Below are positions 1 through 5,710 of a DNA stretch of 5,710 nt, piece by piece. The stretch lies in the NCBI GenBank assembly GCA_021780415.1, contig JAJXYW010000246.1:1-5710 (forward strand), given 5' to 3'. The position numbers and the translations under genes are program-made. The notes below the pieces were generated by a model that made no database searches, was not told the DNA's origin, and saw only the letters and a list, made by a program, of their open reading frames with translations. The first letter of the stretch is position 1; every line of letters begins with the position of its first letter. The stretch is from Acidobacteriota bacterium. GTDB taxonomy: Bacteria > Acidobacteriota > Terriglobia > Terriglobales > Acidobacteriaceae.

Positions 1-2565
1 GCCGGGGTCGAGCTGGCCGGTGAGGGTGTCGTTGGAGCTCAAACCCTCGTAGTTACCCCTGAGCCGGGACCAGACGTAGGAGGCCTGCAACTGCCAGTTG
101 TTGCTGTAGCGCTTGTCGGCCGTGAGCTCGACGGCCGTGTAGCGGCGGGTCATGTGAGGGAAGTAGTAGGTCTTGCTCTTGTCGATGGAGAACCCGGGGC
201 CCAGGCCCGGCACCGGGATGCCCGACCAGCTGCTGGGGTTGCCGATGATGTAGGTCCGGGCGCCGTTGAAGGAGAAGTCCTCGATGCCCTGGTGCAGGTT
301 GCGGTAAACGATTCGGCTGCCCACGCGGAAGGTGGGAGCGAGCTGGTACTCGTACCCCAGGATGTACTCGTCGGTGGAGGGGGACTGAATGGGGGTGCTG
401 ATGGGCATGCCGGGGGTCTGGCCCTGAATGTCCTCACCCGAGGCGCCCAGGATGTAGGAGTTGGTCGGGATGAAGGAGGTCAGGTTCGGGTTGTAGAACT
501 GTTCGAGGCCGCTCACCTCGTTGTTGAGGCTGCGGACGGCCAGGTCCGTGGGCATGTCCTGGGTGTAGCGGCCGTAGAAGCCGTAAAACTTGCTCTTCCC
601 GTCGTGGGTCGTGTCCCAGGTGAAGCCGACGCGCGGGTCGAAGTTGCCCTTCAGGTTGACACTCTCGGCGCCGGGCAGGCTGCCTGCGATGTACTGCTGG
701 CTGTAGCGGACGCCGGCCTTCACGGTGAAGAACTGCGTCAGGCTCCAGTTGTCGTTGATCCAGAGCGCCTCGGACCGTTCCTGCGAGGGGCGGTCCATGG
801 GGGTGAAGTAGTCCTGCGCCGTGTAGACGTACTGCTGTCCCTGGGGGCCCGTGGGCAGCCCGTAGTAAGCGGCCGGGGCCCACTGGACGAAGAGGCCGCC
901 GATGGCCGGGGTGTGGGTCTCGGGCGAGATGAAGTTGGTCGAACCGGTCAGACCGAAGACGGGCGTGTAGTAGCGCTGGTCGTACTGGGCGCCGTAGGAG
1001 AGCTCGTGCTGGCCGTGCCAGCTGAAGAGGTTGGTCAGCTTGACGCTGGCCTGCTCCGACTCGTCCTTGGCCACGCCGTTGTAGCCGCCGCCGCCCAGCG
1101 AGTTGACGTAGTTGTTGTTGAGCAGGTCGGTGACGCCGGTGGAAGGATCGAAGGTGTACTGGGAGGGGTCGGTCTGGTTCTTGGGGTAGACGTGGAAGCC
1201 GTTATAGGTCTCGAGGGCCTGCGCGTAGGTGTACGCCCAGTTGTTCTGCGCCGAGGCGTTGTTATAGTTCTGCCACTGGTGTTCGTGGTGGTAGCTGACA
1301 ACCACCTCGCTGAAGAACTTGGGCGACCAGGTGGAGTTCCACTGGACGGAGAGGTTGTTCGGCTCGTCCTTCAGGGTCCAGGGGGAGGAGGAGGCCACCA
1401 AGGTATCGAGGGCCCCGTACCGCCCCTCCTTGTCCACGTTGCCGAAGGTGCTGACCGCCAGCTTCTGGTTCGGGTTGATGTTCCAGGTCACCTTGAAGGC
1501 GTACTGCTGGTTGATCTGGTTGATGTCGGTGATCTGTTGTCCGTTGAAAACCGACTGGGCACCGCTGCCGTTGATCCACAGGAAGGGGTCCTGGGTCGTG
1601 GGCAGGGCGGTGTACTCCTTGTAACGGTTGTAGTCGTAGCCCAGGTAGAACCAGAGTTTGTCCTTGATGAAGTAGCCGCCCAGGTCGCCGCCCACGTCGT
1701 ACTGGGTGTGGCCGGCGTTGCCCTGGAGCTGGTTGTTGTAGCTGTAGGTGGTCTGCTTGGCCGAGTAGGTCGCGTTGGTATAGTAGGCGTAGAGGGAGCC
1801 GTGGAACTCGTTGCCGCCGCTTCGCGTGATGGCGTTCACGATGCCGCCCATGGCGCCGCCGTACTCGGGGGGGATGCCGCCCGTGAGCACCTGCATGTCC
1901 TGGATGAAGTCGAAGTTGAGCATGGTGTCGTTGGTGTTGGGGCCGTTGCCGATCGAACCGTTGGAGGAGATGCCGAGGTCCGTGTTGGTGATGTTCATGC
2001 CGTTGATCATGTACTGGTTCTCGGCGCCCGTGGAGCCCCCGATGGAGGCGTTACCGGGCGTGGAGGAGCCGGAGCTCACGGCACTCGGCGCCAGGAAGAC
2101 GATCTGGTTGGAGTCGCGAGGGATCGGGATAGCGTTCACCATCTCGCTGGAGAGCGTGGCGCCGGTCGTGGTGCTCTTGAGGTTGATGATGGGAGCGGCG
2201 CTGGTGACCGTGATCTGGGTCTCGCCGGCGCTCAGGACGAACGGCAGTTGCACCGCGGAGCCCAGGGGGACGTCGATGTTCTTGCGCACCACCGTATTGA
2301 ACCCGGCGGCCGTGACTTTCACCTCGTAGCCGTGCCCCGCGGGAACGAAGGGGACGGTGTAGTTTCCGTTCAGGTCCGTGGCGGTGCCCAGAAAGCCCTG
2401 CACCGATGGACCCGACACGTGGACGACCGCCCCGATGACGGGTTGGCCGGACGAATCCGTCACCCTCCCTTGAATGGTACCGCTCGTGGTCTGGCCCCAG
2501 ATGCCCAGGCCGCTCAACAGCATTGCCACAACGAGCACGGCACTCAGTTTGAGCGCTTGCTTCAT
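1..2565 (-). CDS. Oar-like TonB-dependent outer-membrane receptor, N-terminal 855 residues (3' end outside window)
   Basis: Reading from ATG at 2565, the frame stays open for 855 codons to the left edge, so the C terminus is missing. Residues 1-25 form a signal peptide (KQALK, then a hydrophobic run to about W23). Residues 29-112 look like a carboxypeptidase-regulatory-like beta-sandwich (TIQGRVTDSSGQPVIGA, later DLNGNYTVPFVPAG and VTAAGFNT). ETQITVTSAAP at 115-125 resembles a TonB box. The plug follows, with YMINGMN at 185-191 and PPEYGGAMGGIVNAITRSGG at 232-251. After that comes a Tyr/Asn/Gln-rich beta-barrel whose last visible part, SRLRGNYEGL (833-842) then QLDPG, matches the Oar family pattern. 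Oar-type receptors are usually about 1,000 residues or more, so roughly the last fifth is probably missing. The family works in the outer membrane, energised by TonB-ExbB-ExbD; the substrate cannot be read from the sequence. The start is fixed by AGGAGG seven bases upstream; the ATG five bases earlier hits a stop after two codons. Family assignment is confident, substrate unknown. Confidence 0.93.
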   Translation of the reverse strand, partial: MKQALKLSAVLVVAMLLSGLGIWGQTTSGTIQGRVTDSSGQPVIGAVVHVSGPSVQGFLGTATDLNGNYTVPFVPAGHGYEVKVTAAGFNTVVRKNIDVPLGSAVQLPFVLSAGETQITVTSAAPIINLKSTTTGATLSSEMVNAIPIPRDSNQIVFLAPSAVSSGSSTPGNASIGGSTGAENQYMINGMNITNTDLGISSNGSIGNGPNTNDTMLNFDFIQDMQVLTGGIPPEYGGAMGGIVNAITRSGGNEFHGSLYAYYTNATYSAKQTTYSYNNQLQGNAGHTQYDVGGDLGGYFIKDKLWFYLGYDYNRYKEYTALPTTQDPFLWINGSGAQSVFNGQQITDINQINQQYAFKVTWNINPNQKLAVSTFGNVDKEGRYGALDTLVASSSPWTLKDEPNNLSVQWNSTWSPKFFSEVVVSYHHEHQWQNYNNASAQNNWAYTYAQALETYNGFHVYPKNQTDPSQYTFDPSTGVTDLLNNNYVNSLGGGGYNGVAKDESEQASVKLTNLFSWHGQHELSYGAQYDQRYYTPVFGLTGSTNFISPETHTPAIGGLFVQWAPAAYYGLPTGPQGQQYVYTAQDYFTPMDRPSQERSEALWINDNWSLTQFFTVKAGVRYSQQYIAGSLPGAESVNLKGNFDPRVGFTWDTTHDGKSKFYGFYGRYTQDMPTDLAVRSLNNEVSGLEQFYNPNLTSFIPTNSYILGASGEDIQGQTPGMPISTPIQSPSTDEYILGYEYQLAPTFRVGSRIVYRNLHQGIEDFSFNGARTYIIGNPSSWSGIPVPGLGPGFSIDKSKTYYFPHMTRRYTAVELTADKRYSNNWQLQASYVWSRLRGNYEGLSSNDTLTGQLDPG

Positions 2566-2572
2566 CTCATAG

Positions 2573-2578
2573 CCTCCT
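2573..2578 (-). promoter_or_regulatory. Ribosome binding site of the TonB-dependent receptor gene
   Basis: On the minus strand the hexamer AGGAGG stands seven bases before the ATG at 2565. It is a full match to the anti-Shine-Dalgarno core. It decides the start, because the nearer-looking ATG at 2570 runs into TGA after two codons. Confidence 0.85.
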
Positions 2579-2628
2579 GTGATGCTCCCCTCGGGCTGAA
2601 TCTCTCCCTTCTCGATGGACCATAGCTA

Positions 2629-2646
2629 AATGAATGAATGAATGAA
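2629..2646. repeat. Tetranucleotide microsatellite (AATG)x4 plus AA
   Basis: Four perfect AATG units plus two bases, reading as a run of TTCA/CATT on the minus strand. It lies 63 bases upstream of the receptor start codon, in the presumed leader or promoter-proximal region. Tetranucleotide tracts can slip during replication, and near surface-protein genes in some bacteria they alter expression. Four and a half units is short, so slippage here is only a possibility. Confidence 0.8.
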
Positions 2647-2954
2647 CTTCCTTATGTCCTCCGAGAGCTTCCCAGGTGGACCCCGCCTCGGCGGAGGCCG
2701 GCCGCGCGACAGCTCCTGAACGGCCGCAATCCATGGCTGAGATCGATGGTGAATCGAGTGTCGGTCGATCTTCACGGAAAGGGAGCCCGGCATGAGCGCG
2801 CTTCGGCTGGAGCCGTATCGGTGCACGGCGGGCACGGAGATTCCCCGCCGGATCCTGCCGATCACCGTTCCAGGGCCACGAAAAGAATGCAACGCCTCTG
2901 GCTCCTCTCGGCACGCACGCCGGTCAATCGGGCGACGGCCAGACAGACGGGTAG

Positions 2955-2983
2955 AGAATAGTGCATTCTTGTCCTGCCTGCAA
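2955..2983 (-). promoter_or_regulatory. Weak sigma-70-like promoter candidate for the receptor gene
   Basis: On the minus strand TTGCAG (2978-2983) and TATTCT (2955-2960) are separated by exactly 17 bases and point towards the receptor gene. The -35 box matches the consensus at three of six positions and the -10 box at four of six, so support is modest. AGAAT and ATTCT form a five-base inverted repeat across the -10 box (2955-2969), and a tandem 9-bp repeat lies nine bases upstream of the -35 box. If used, it would give an untranslated leader of nearly 400 bases. It could be chance. Confidence 0.25.
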
Positions 2984-2992
2984 CGGGGTACT

Positions 2993-3010
2993 GCCACTCC
3001 GGCCACTCCG
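2993..3010. repeat. Tandem 9-bp direct repeat GCCACTCCG x2
   Basis: Two identical, directly adjacent copies at 2993-3001 and 3002-3010. They sit just upstream of the promoter candidate at 2955-2983, where an activator binding direct half-sites could act. No known operator is recognised, and a plain local duplication is equally possible. Confidence 0.6.
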
Positions 3011-3203
3011 CAACTATCTCTTTATTTGTCATTGAGATACGAACAAAGCTGGCGGCCACATGGGCGTTCACGGCCTTTTTGGCGTTGCCAATATGGCGCT
3101 GACATTATGGCAGGCCATTACGTCCGATTCAGACGCGATCCAACCTGGGCGGATACCTCAAGGGGACCGTGGACGGAATACGGCCGGCGGGGAGGGGCAA
3201 GAG

Positions 3204-3221
3204 GTGGCCAAAATGGCGCAC
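3204..3221 (-). terminator. Possible weak hairpin just after the TIG/PKD gene
   Basis: Directly downstream of the TGA at 3224, the sequence GCCA-AAA-TGGC (3207-3217) forms a four-base stem, extended by GTG/CAC with one bulged base. No U-run follows on the minus strand, so it is a poor intrinsic terminator. It may only be a small 3' stem. Confidence 0.2.
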
Positions 3222-3223
3222 TT

Positions 3224-5164
3224 TCATCGGCTGAATGCAAAAGGTGCCGAGACCCCGTGGTCGTCCTCGTTGCGGACGGTGACCTGAACCGCCGTGCCCT
3301 TGGGCACCATGGCCTTCAGAGGGCCGCCTTTCTTGGCGATCACCTGCCCGTTGCTCTTCCACCGGGTGGCCGGAACCGGCGTCCCGTCGATGAGAACGGT
3401 GCAGCCCGGGTGGAAGTTGGTTCCGAACACCTTGAGGCGGAAAGGGTTGCCGGCCTTCTGCACGTAAGTGATGATGGGCGGCAGGACCACCAGGATGGAG
3501 CCGAATTGCTGGCAGGTCTGGCCCTCCCAGGAGACGGTCAACGCCCACGAATAGGTGCCTGGAGCGGTGTAGGCATGAGTGGCGGCGGCCTCATTGGAAA
3601 CCCCTCCATCTCCGAAATCCCACTGATAGGAGGGCGTGCCTCCGCAGCTCCCCGTATCGGCGCTGGCCTGAAAGGAGAGGCCGCTTCCCACCTGCCCCCA
3701 ATTCGAAACCGTTGCCGAGCACGAGAGCGTGCACCCCTGCGCCTGATAGGTGTACCCCGCCGGGAAGAGGCCGCTCTGGTTGTCGGGGTTGGTGACCACC
3801 ACGTCCACCGCTCCGGCGGCGTGGGGAGGCGATACGGCCGTGATGGTGTTCGCGCTGCCCACCGCAACACCTGAGGCGGGGGTTCCTCCGAAGGAAACCG
3901 AGGCGCCCGCCAGAAAGTTGGTTCCCGAAATGACCACCGCCGTCCCTCCGGCCGTTGGCCCCGAGGCCGGGTTCACGGAGGTCACCGTGGGCGCAGGTGA
4001 CGTTCCCGTGAAGGTGAACCCTCCCGGCAAAGTGGCCGACTGCTGGTCCGGGTTGGTGACCACCACGTCCACCGTCCCCGCCGCGTGAGGCGGCGTTGTG
4101 GCCGTGATGGAGCCGGCGCTCACCACCGCGACCCCCGTCGCCACGGCGCCGCCGAAGGTCACCGTCGCCCCCGACACAAAGTTGGCTCCGCTGATCGTCA
4201 CCACCGTGCCGCCAGCCGCCTGGCCGGAGGAGGGGCTCGCCCCGGTCACCGTCGGAGGATTGCCGGGAACTACAAAGGTGAAACCGCCGGGCAGGGTCCC
4301 GCTCTGGGAGTCCGGGTTTTGGACCACCACGTCGACGGCTCCGGCGCCGTGGCTCGGCGTCAGGCACGTCAGGATCGAGGCGCTCACGAGCGAGACCTGC
4401 GTCGCCGCCCCGCCGCCGAAGGTCACCGTCGCCCCCGACACGAAGTTGGCTCCGCTGATCGTCACTGCCGTGCCGCCCGCCGTACTGCCCGAGGTGGGAG
4501 CGAGTCCCGAAATGGTCGGCGGCGGATTGGAGGCGATGTAGGAGTACCCCGAGGCGAGGGTGGCCGACTGGCTGTCCGGATTCGTGACCACTACATCGAC
4601 GGCTCCGGCGCTGTGACTCGGCGTCATGCACGTCAGGTTCGAGGCGCTCACGAGCGAGACCTGCGTCGCCGCCCCGCCGCCGAAGGTCACCGTCGCCCCC
4701 GACACGAAGTTGGCTCCGCTGATCGTCACCGCCGTGCCGCCCGCCGTGCCGCCCGAGGTGGGCTGAACCTGCGACACTGAGGGAGGCGGCAGGGAGCCGG
4801 TATAGGTGAAGCCTCCGGGGAGGGTGCCCGCGGTGGCGTCGGGATTGGTGACGGTCACGGAGACCGTCCCGGCGGCGTGGGGTCCCGTGGTGGCCTGAAT
4901 GAGCGTCGCCGAGGCGACCACCACGCCGGTGGCAGACGCCCCTCCCAGGCTGACCGTGGCGCCGCTCTCGAAACCCGTCCCGCCTATGCTCACGGTCGTG
5001 CCGCCCGAACTGGGGCCTGAGGTGGGGGCGATGGAGGTCACCGTCACGGAGGGGGCATACGGGCGGGGGGCCAAGCCCGGCGCCGCCTCGGACGGGAAGG
5101 CCCAGACCAGCACACCGAGCGAAAGCAGAGCCAAAGCGGGCACCCTCTTCATCTTGCTTCCCAT
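3224..5164 (-). CDS. Secreted IPT/TIG-repeat protein with PKD-like domain (646 aa)
   Basis: A signal peptide is clear: KMKR, a hydrophobic core at about 8-23, then PSEA-A, with cleavage after residue 27 or 28. No lipobox cysteine or membrane anchor is seen. Residues 37-476 hold five IPT/TIG immunoglobulin-like repeats of exactly 88 residues, each with the pattern PTSG..GGT.V.ISG..F..GA.V.FGG and a closing DVVVTNPD and GGFT(F/Y). A PKD-like domain follows (about 478-561) with WDFGDG at 515-520, the THAYTAPGTYSW turn, and cysteines at 478, 482, 507 and 551 that could form disulfides. The last 85 residues (562-646) look like a degenerate, more basic TIG domain (FGTNFHPGCTVLIDG). No catalytic domain is visible. 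Such proteins usually act as extracellular or periplasmic binding or adhesion scaffolds; the ligand is unknown. The start at 5164 is preferred over an in-frame upstream start at 5203 because AAGGAGG stands nine bases before it and the signal peptide then begins properly; ATG at 5152 is a less likely alternative. The permease gene ends 75 bases upstream, so cotranscription is possible. Confidence 0.93.
   Translation of the reverse strand: MGSKMKRVPALALLSLGVLVWAFPSEAAPGLAPRPYAPSVTVTSIAPTSGPSSGGTTVSIGGTGFESGATVSLGGASATGVVVASATLIQATTGPHAAGTVSVTVTNPDATAGTLPGGFTYTGSLPPPSVSQVQPTSGGTAGGTAVTISGANFVSGATVTFGGGAATQVSLVSASNLTCMTPSHSAGAVDVVVTNPDSQSATLASGYSYIASNPPPTISGLAPTSGSTAGGTAVTISGANFVSGATVTFGGGAATQVSLVSASILTCLTPSHGAGAVDVVVQNPDSQSGTLPGGFTFVVPGNPPTVTGASPSSGQAAGGTVVTISGANFVSGATVTFGGAVATGVAVVSAGSITATTPPHAAGTVDVVVTNPDQQSATLPGGFTFTGTSPAPTVTSVNPASGPTAGGTAVVISGTNFLAGASVSFGGTPASGVAVGSANTITAVSPPHAAGAVDVVVTNPDNQSGLFPAGYTYQAQGCTLSCSATVSNWGQVGSGLSFQASADTGSCGGTPSYQWDFGDGGVSNEAAATHAYTAPGTYSWALTVSWEGQTCQQFGSILVVLPPIITYVQKAGNPFRLKVFGTNFHPGCTVLIDGTPVPATRWKSNGQVIAKKGGPLKAMVPKGTAVQVTVRNEDDHGVSAPFAFSR
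4375..4465 (-). repeat. 91-bp block in TIG unit 3, identical to 4639-4729
   Basis: Aligned at an offset of 264 bases, all 91 positions match the block in unit 2, wobble positions included. It encodes the core from the ISGANFVSGATVTFGGG part through TQVSLVSAS. Flanking mismatches at 4374/4638 and 4466/4730 bound the identity. Confidence 0.9.
4639..4729 (-). repeat. 91-bp block in TIG unit 2, identical to 4375-4465
   Basis: Partner of the unit 3 block. A shorter related stretch in unit 4 (4147-4202) matches this copy with a single mismatch at 4178, so three successive units share nearly the same DNA at the same phase. Confidence 0.9.
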
Positions 5165-5173
5165 GGCCGTCTC

Positions 5174-5180
5174 CCTCCTT
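5174..5180 (-). promoter_or_regulatory. Ribosome binding site of the TIG/PKD gene
   Basis: AAGGAGG on the minus strand lies nine bases before the ATG at 5164. It is the main reason to take that start rather than the in-frame upstream start at 5203, which would place this site inside the coding region and add a charged Arg-rich stretch before the signal peptide. Confidence 0.8.
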
Positions 5181-5193
5181 TTCCCCTGCCGAC

Positions 5194-5223
5194 CTCCGCG
5201 CAACCTCCCGTACCCGCGCGGAG
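5194..5223. repeat. Inverted repeat (8-bp arms, 14-base loop) in the permease/TIG spacer
   Basis: CTCCGCGC at 5194-5201 and GCGCGGAG at 5216-5223 are perfect complements. The hairpin lies between the TAA of the permease gene and the ribosome binding site of the TIG gene. No T-run follows on either strand, so an intrinsic terminator is not supported. It could tune mRNA stability between two cotranscribed genes or bind a regulator; chance is also plausible in GC-rich DNA. Confidence 0.45.
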
Positions 5224-5239
5224 TCCTATTTCAACCCCA

Positions 5240-5710
5240 TTATGTGCCTTCGAGCTTCTGAAGGCGAAGCCCTGCCGTCAGAAAGCTGATCACCAGGATG
5301 GCGAAACTGAAGGCCCCCACCTGAAGCGCCGAGGGCCAGTAATCTGCCGCGGGGCCTCGCCCCAGCAGGTGCTGGTAGTAGTGGAAGACGGGCCGGGCCG
5401 ACAGGACCGTCACGAGCCCCACGTAGACGAGCGATACGAACATGTAGGTCAGCCCCCACGCGCTCATGACGGCCTTGGCGGGATTGCGGGCGTCGAAGAC
5501 CGGGTCCAGCGTCCCCATGAAGAGGGCCAACGCCGCCAGCGTGACCGACTGGGCCACGGCCAGAAAAAGCGTGTACCCGAGGGCCTCTCCCCGGATGCCG
5601 AGGAAGTGGTTGGAGCCGTACAGGGTCAAGGCCGCCAGGGCCGACAGGGGGATGGCGGTGAAGAGGAACTTGGCCCACAGGTAGGACCAGATGTCGATGG
5701 GCAGAACCCT
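5240..5710 (-). CDS. Polytopic membrane protein, C-terminal 156 residues; probable ABC-2-type exporter permease (5' end outside window)
   Basis: The frame is open from the right edge to TAA at 5240, and no start is needed inside the window; the TTG at 5629 is an internal Leu codon with in-frame coding sequence before it (PIDIWSYLWAKFLFTAIPLS). In this fragment about four membrane segments are visible, at residues 15-32, 43-68, 80-105 and 128-150. Between the second and third lies DPVFDARNPAKAVMSAWGL (69-87), followed by MFVSLVYVGLV. From family knowledge this resembles the (F)DAxNPAK...S.GG..YM..SL.YV pattern in the C-terminal half of putative ABC-2-type exporter permeases. An LPI.....L..AKF motif near the fragment start also fits, as these permeases carry LP(I/L)...ELL.AK before a helix. 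The protein would sit in the inner membrane and pair with an ATPase, perhaps encoded upstream. The substrate is unknown. Membrane nature is certain; the family assignment is moderately sure. Confidence 0.7.
   Translation of the reverse strand, partial: RVLPIDIWSYLWAKFLFTAIPLSALAALTLYGSNHFLGIRGEALGYTLFLAVAQSVTLAALALFMGTLDPVFDARNPAKAVMSAWGLTYMFVSLVYVGLVTVLSARPVFHYYQHLLGRGPAADYWPSALQVGAFSFAILVISFLTAGLRLQKLEGT

Larger units (their letters stand above)
2566..3223. other. 658-bp intergenic region without a convincing gene; long leader of the receptor gene
   Basis: This stretch separates the stop of the TIG/PKD gene from the start of the receptor gene. Short open frames exist on both strands, but none has a good ribosome binding site, a recognisable domain or a natural-looking composition; they are rich in Arg, Ser, Pro and His, as is typical of chance frames in GC-rich DNA. 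Visible elements are an AATG tetranucleotide repeat (2629-2646), a six-base inverted repeat GATCGA/TCGATC (2741-2746 and 2765-2770), a weak sigma-70-like promoter candidate (2955-2983), a tandem 9-bp repeat (2993-3010), a locally AT-rich patch (about 3010-3050) and a small stem TTGGC/GCCAA (3079-3091). A structured leader or small RNA is possible but not shown. Confidence 0.7.
3737..5056 (-). repeat. Five tandem 264-nt units encoding IPT/TIG domains
   Basis: Anchor residues recur exactly every 88 codons: the Pro of the P(T/S/A)SG motif is at residues 47, 135, 223, 311 and 399. Units in coding order are about 5056-4793, 4792-4529, 4528-4265, 4264-4001 and 4000-3737. The middle units are closest to each other and the outer ones more divergent. 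Boundaries are set by phase and could be shifted; the period is the firm observation. Confidence 0.85.

Noticed and set aside
154..2625. An 823-codon open frame on the plus strand.
   Set aside because: It lies antisense to the receptor in exact codon register. It stays open because the receptor avoids TTA, CTA and TCA codons, as expected in a GC-rich genome. Its translation is Val/Gly/Asp-rich with no recognisable domain, while the minus strand gives a complete family signature.
2626..3006. Small minus-strand open frames in the intergenic region (for example 2626-3006, 2567-2914 and 2862-3071).
   Set aside because: They overlap each other in different frames and lack convincing ribosome binding sites. 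Their composition looks random, and the first ends by translating the AATG microsatellite.
3079..3091. Stem TTGGC-GTT-GCCAA next to a T-run, considered as a terminator.
   Set aside because: On the plus strand the T-run precedes the stem rather than following it, and on the minus strand no T-run follows the stem. The stem has only five base pairs.
2792..3874. A 360-codon plus-strand open frame spanning the intergenic region and the end of the TIG gene.
   Set aside because: More than half is antisense, in register, to the TIG/PKD gene. The rest is Arg-rich with no domain or good ribosome binding site.
4085..4780. A plus-strand open frame with repetitive Arg/His-rich sequence.
   Set aside because: It is the antisense shadow of TIG units 2-4; its repetitiveness simply mirrors the repeat array.
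3737..5056. Regularly spaced repeats considered as a CRISPR array.
   Set aside because: The period is 264 bases, the repeats are in frame and encode TIG domains, and the units diverge along their length. There are no short repeats with unique spacers.
5240..5629. Reading the permease as a short 129-residue protein starting at TTG 5629.
   Set aside because: The same frame continues upstream to the window edge with coherent membrane-protein sequence and no ribosome binding site at 5629, so the gene is cut by the window edge.

Overview
The window comes from a GC-rich bacterial genome. All three recognisable genes lie on the minus strand, so the reading order runs from high to low coordinates. 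The best taxonomic guess is Acidobacteriota. The reasons are an Oar-type TonB-dependent receptor with an N-terminal carboxypeptidase-regulatory-like domain, which is strongly expanded in that phylum, together with a secreted IPT/TIG-repeat protein and the high GC content. Myxococcota and other Gram-negative lineages carry similar proteins, so this assignment is an inference. The outer-membrane receptor itself shows that the cell is diderm.

Layout from the right edge: (1) 5240-5710, the C-terminal 156 residues of a polytopic membrane protein resembling the permease of a putative ABC-2-type exporter; its start lies beyond the window. (2) A 75-bp spacer with a small GC-rich inverted repeat and a strong ribosome binding site. 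(3) 3224-5164, a complete 646-residue secreted protein with a signal peptide, five IPT/TIG repeats each spaced exactly 88 residues apart, a PKD-like domain with a WDFGDG motif, and a degenerate sixth TIG-like domain at the C terminus. (4) 2566-3223, a 658-bp region with no convincing gene but several short repeats and one weak promoter candidate. (5) 1-2565, the first 855 residues of a large Oar-like TonB-dependent outer-membrane receptor; its C-terminal barrel strands run off the left edge.

The receptor probably moves a bulky substrate, or handles surface or adhesive material, across the outer membrane using TonB energy. The TIG/PKD protein is likely exported through the inner membrane and works in the periplasm or at the surface as a binding or adhesion scaffold. 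The permease fragment and the TIG gene are close enough to share a transcript. The receptor gene sits behind a long leader and is probably transcribed separately.

The window does not reveal a clear new system. The most noteworthy signals are the exact 264-nt periodicity of the TIG array, with a 91-bp stretch identical between two units (a sign of recent duplication or gene conversion), and the unusually long repeat-bearing leader in front of the receptor gene.
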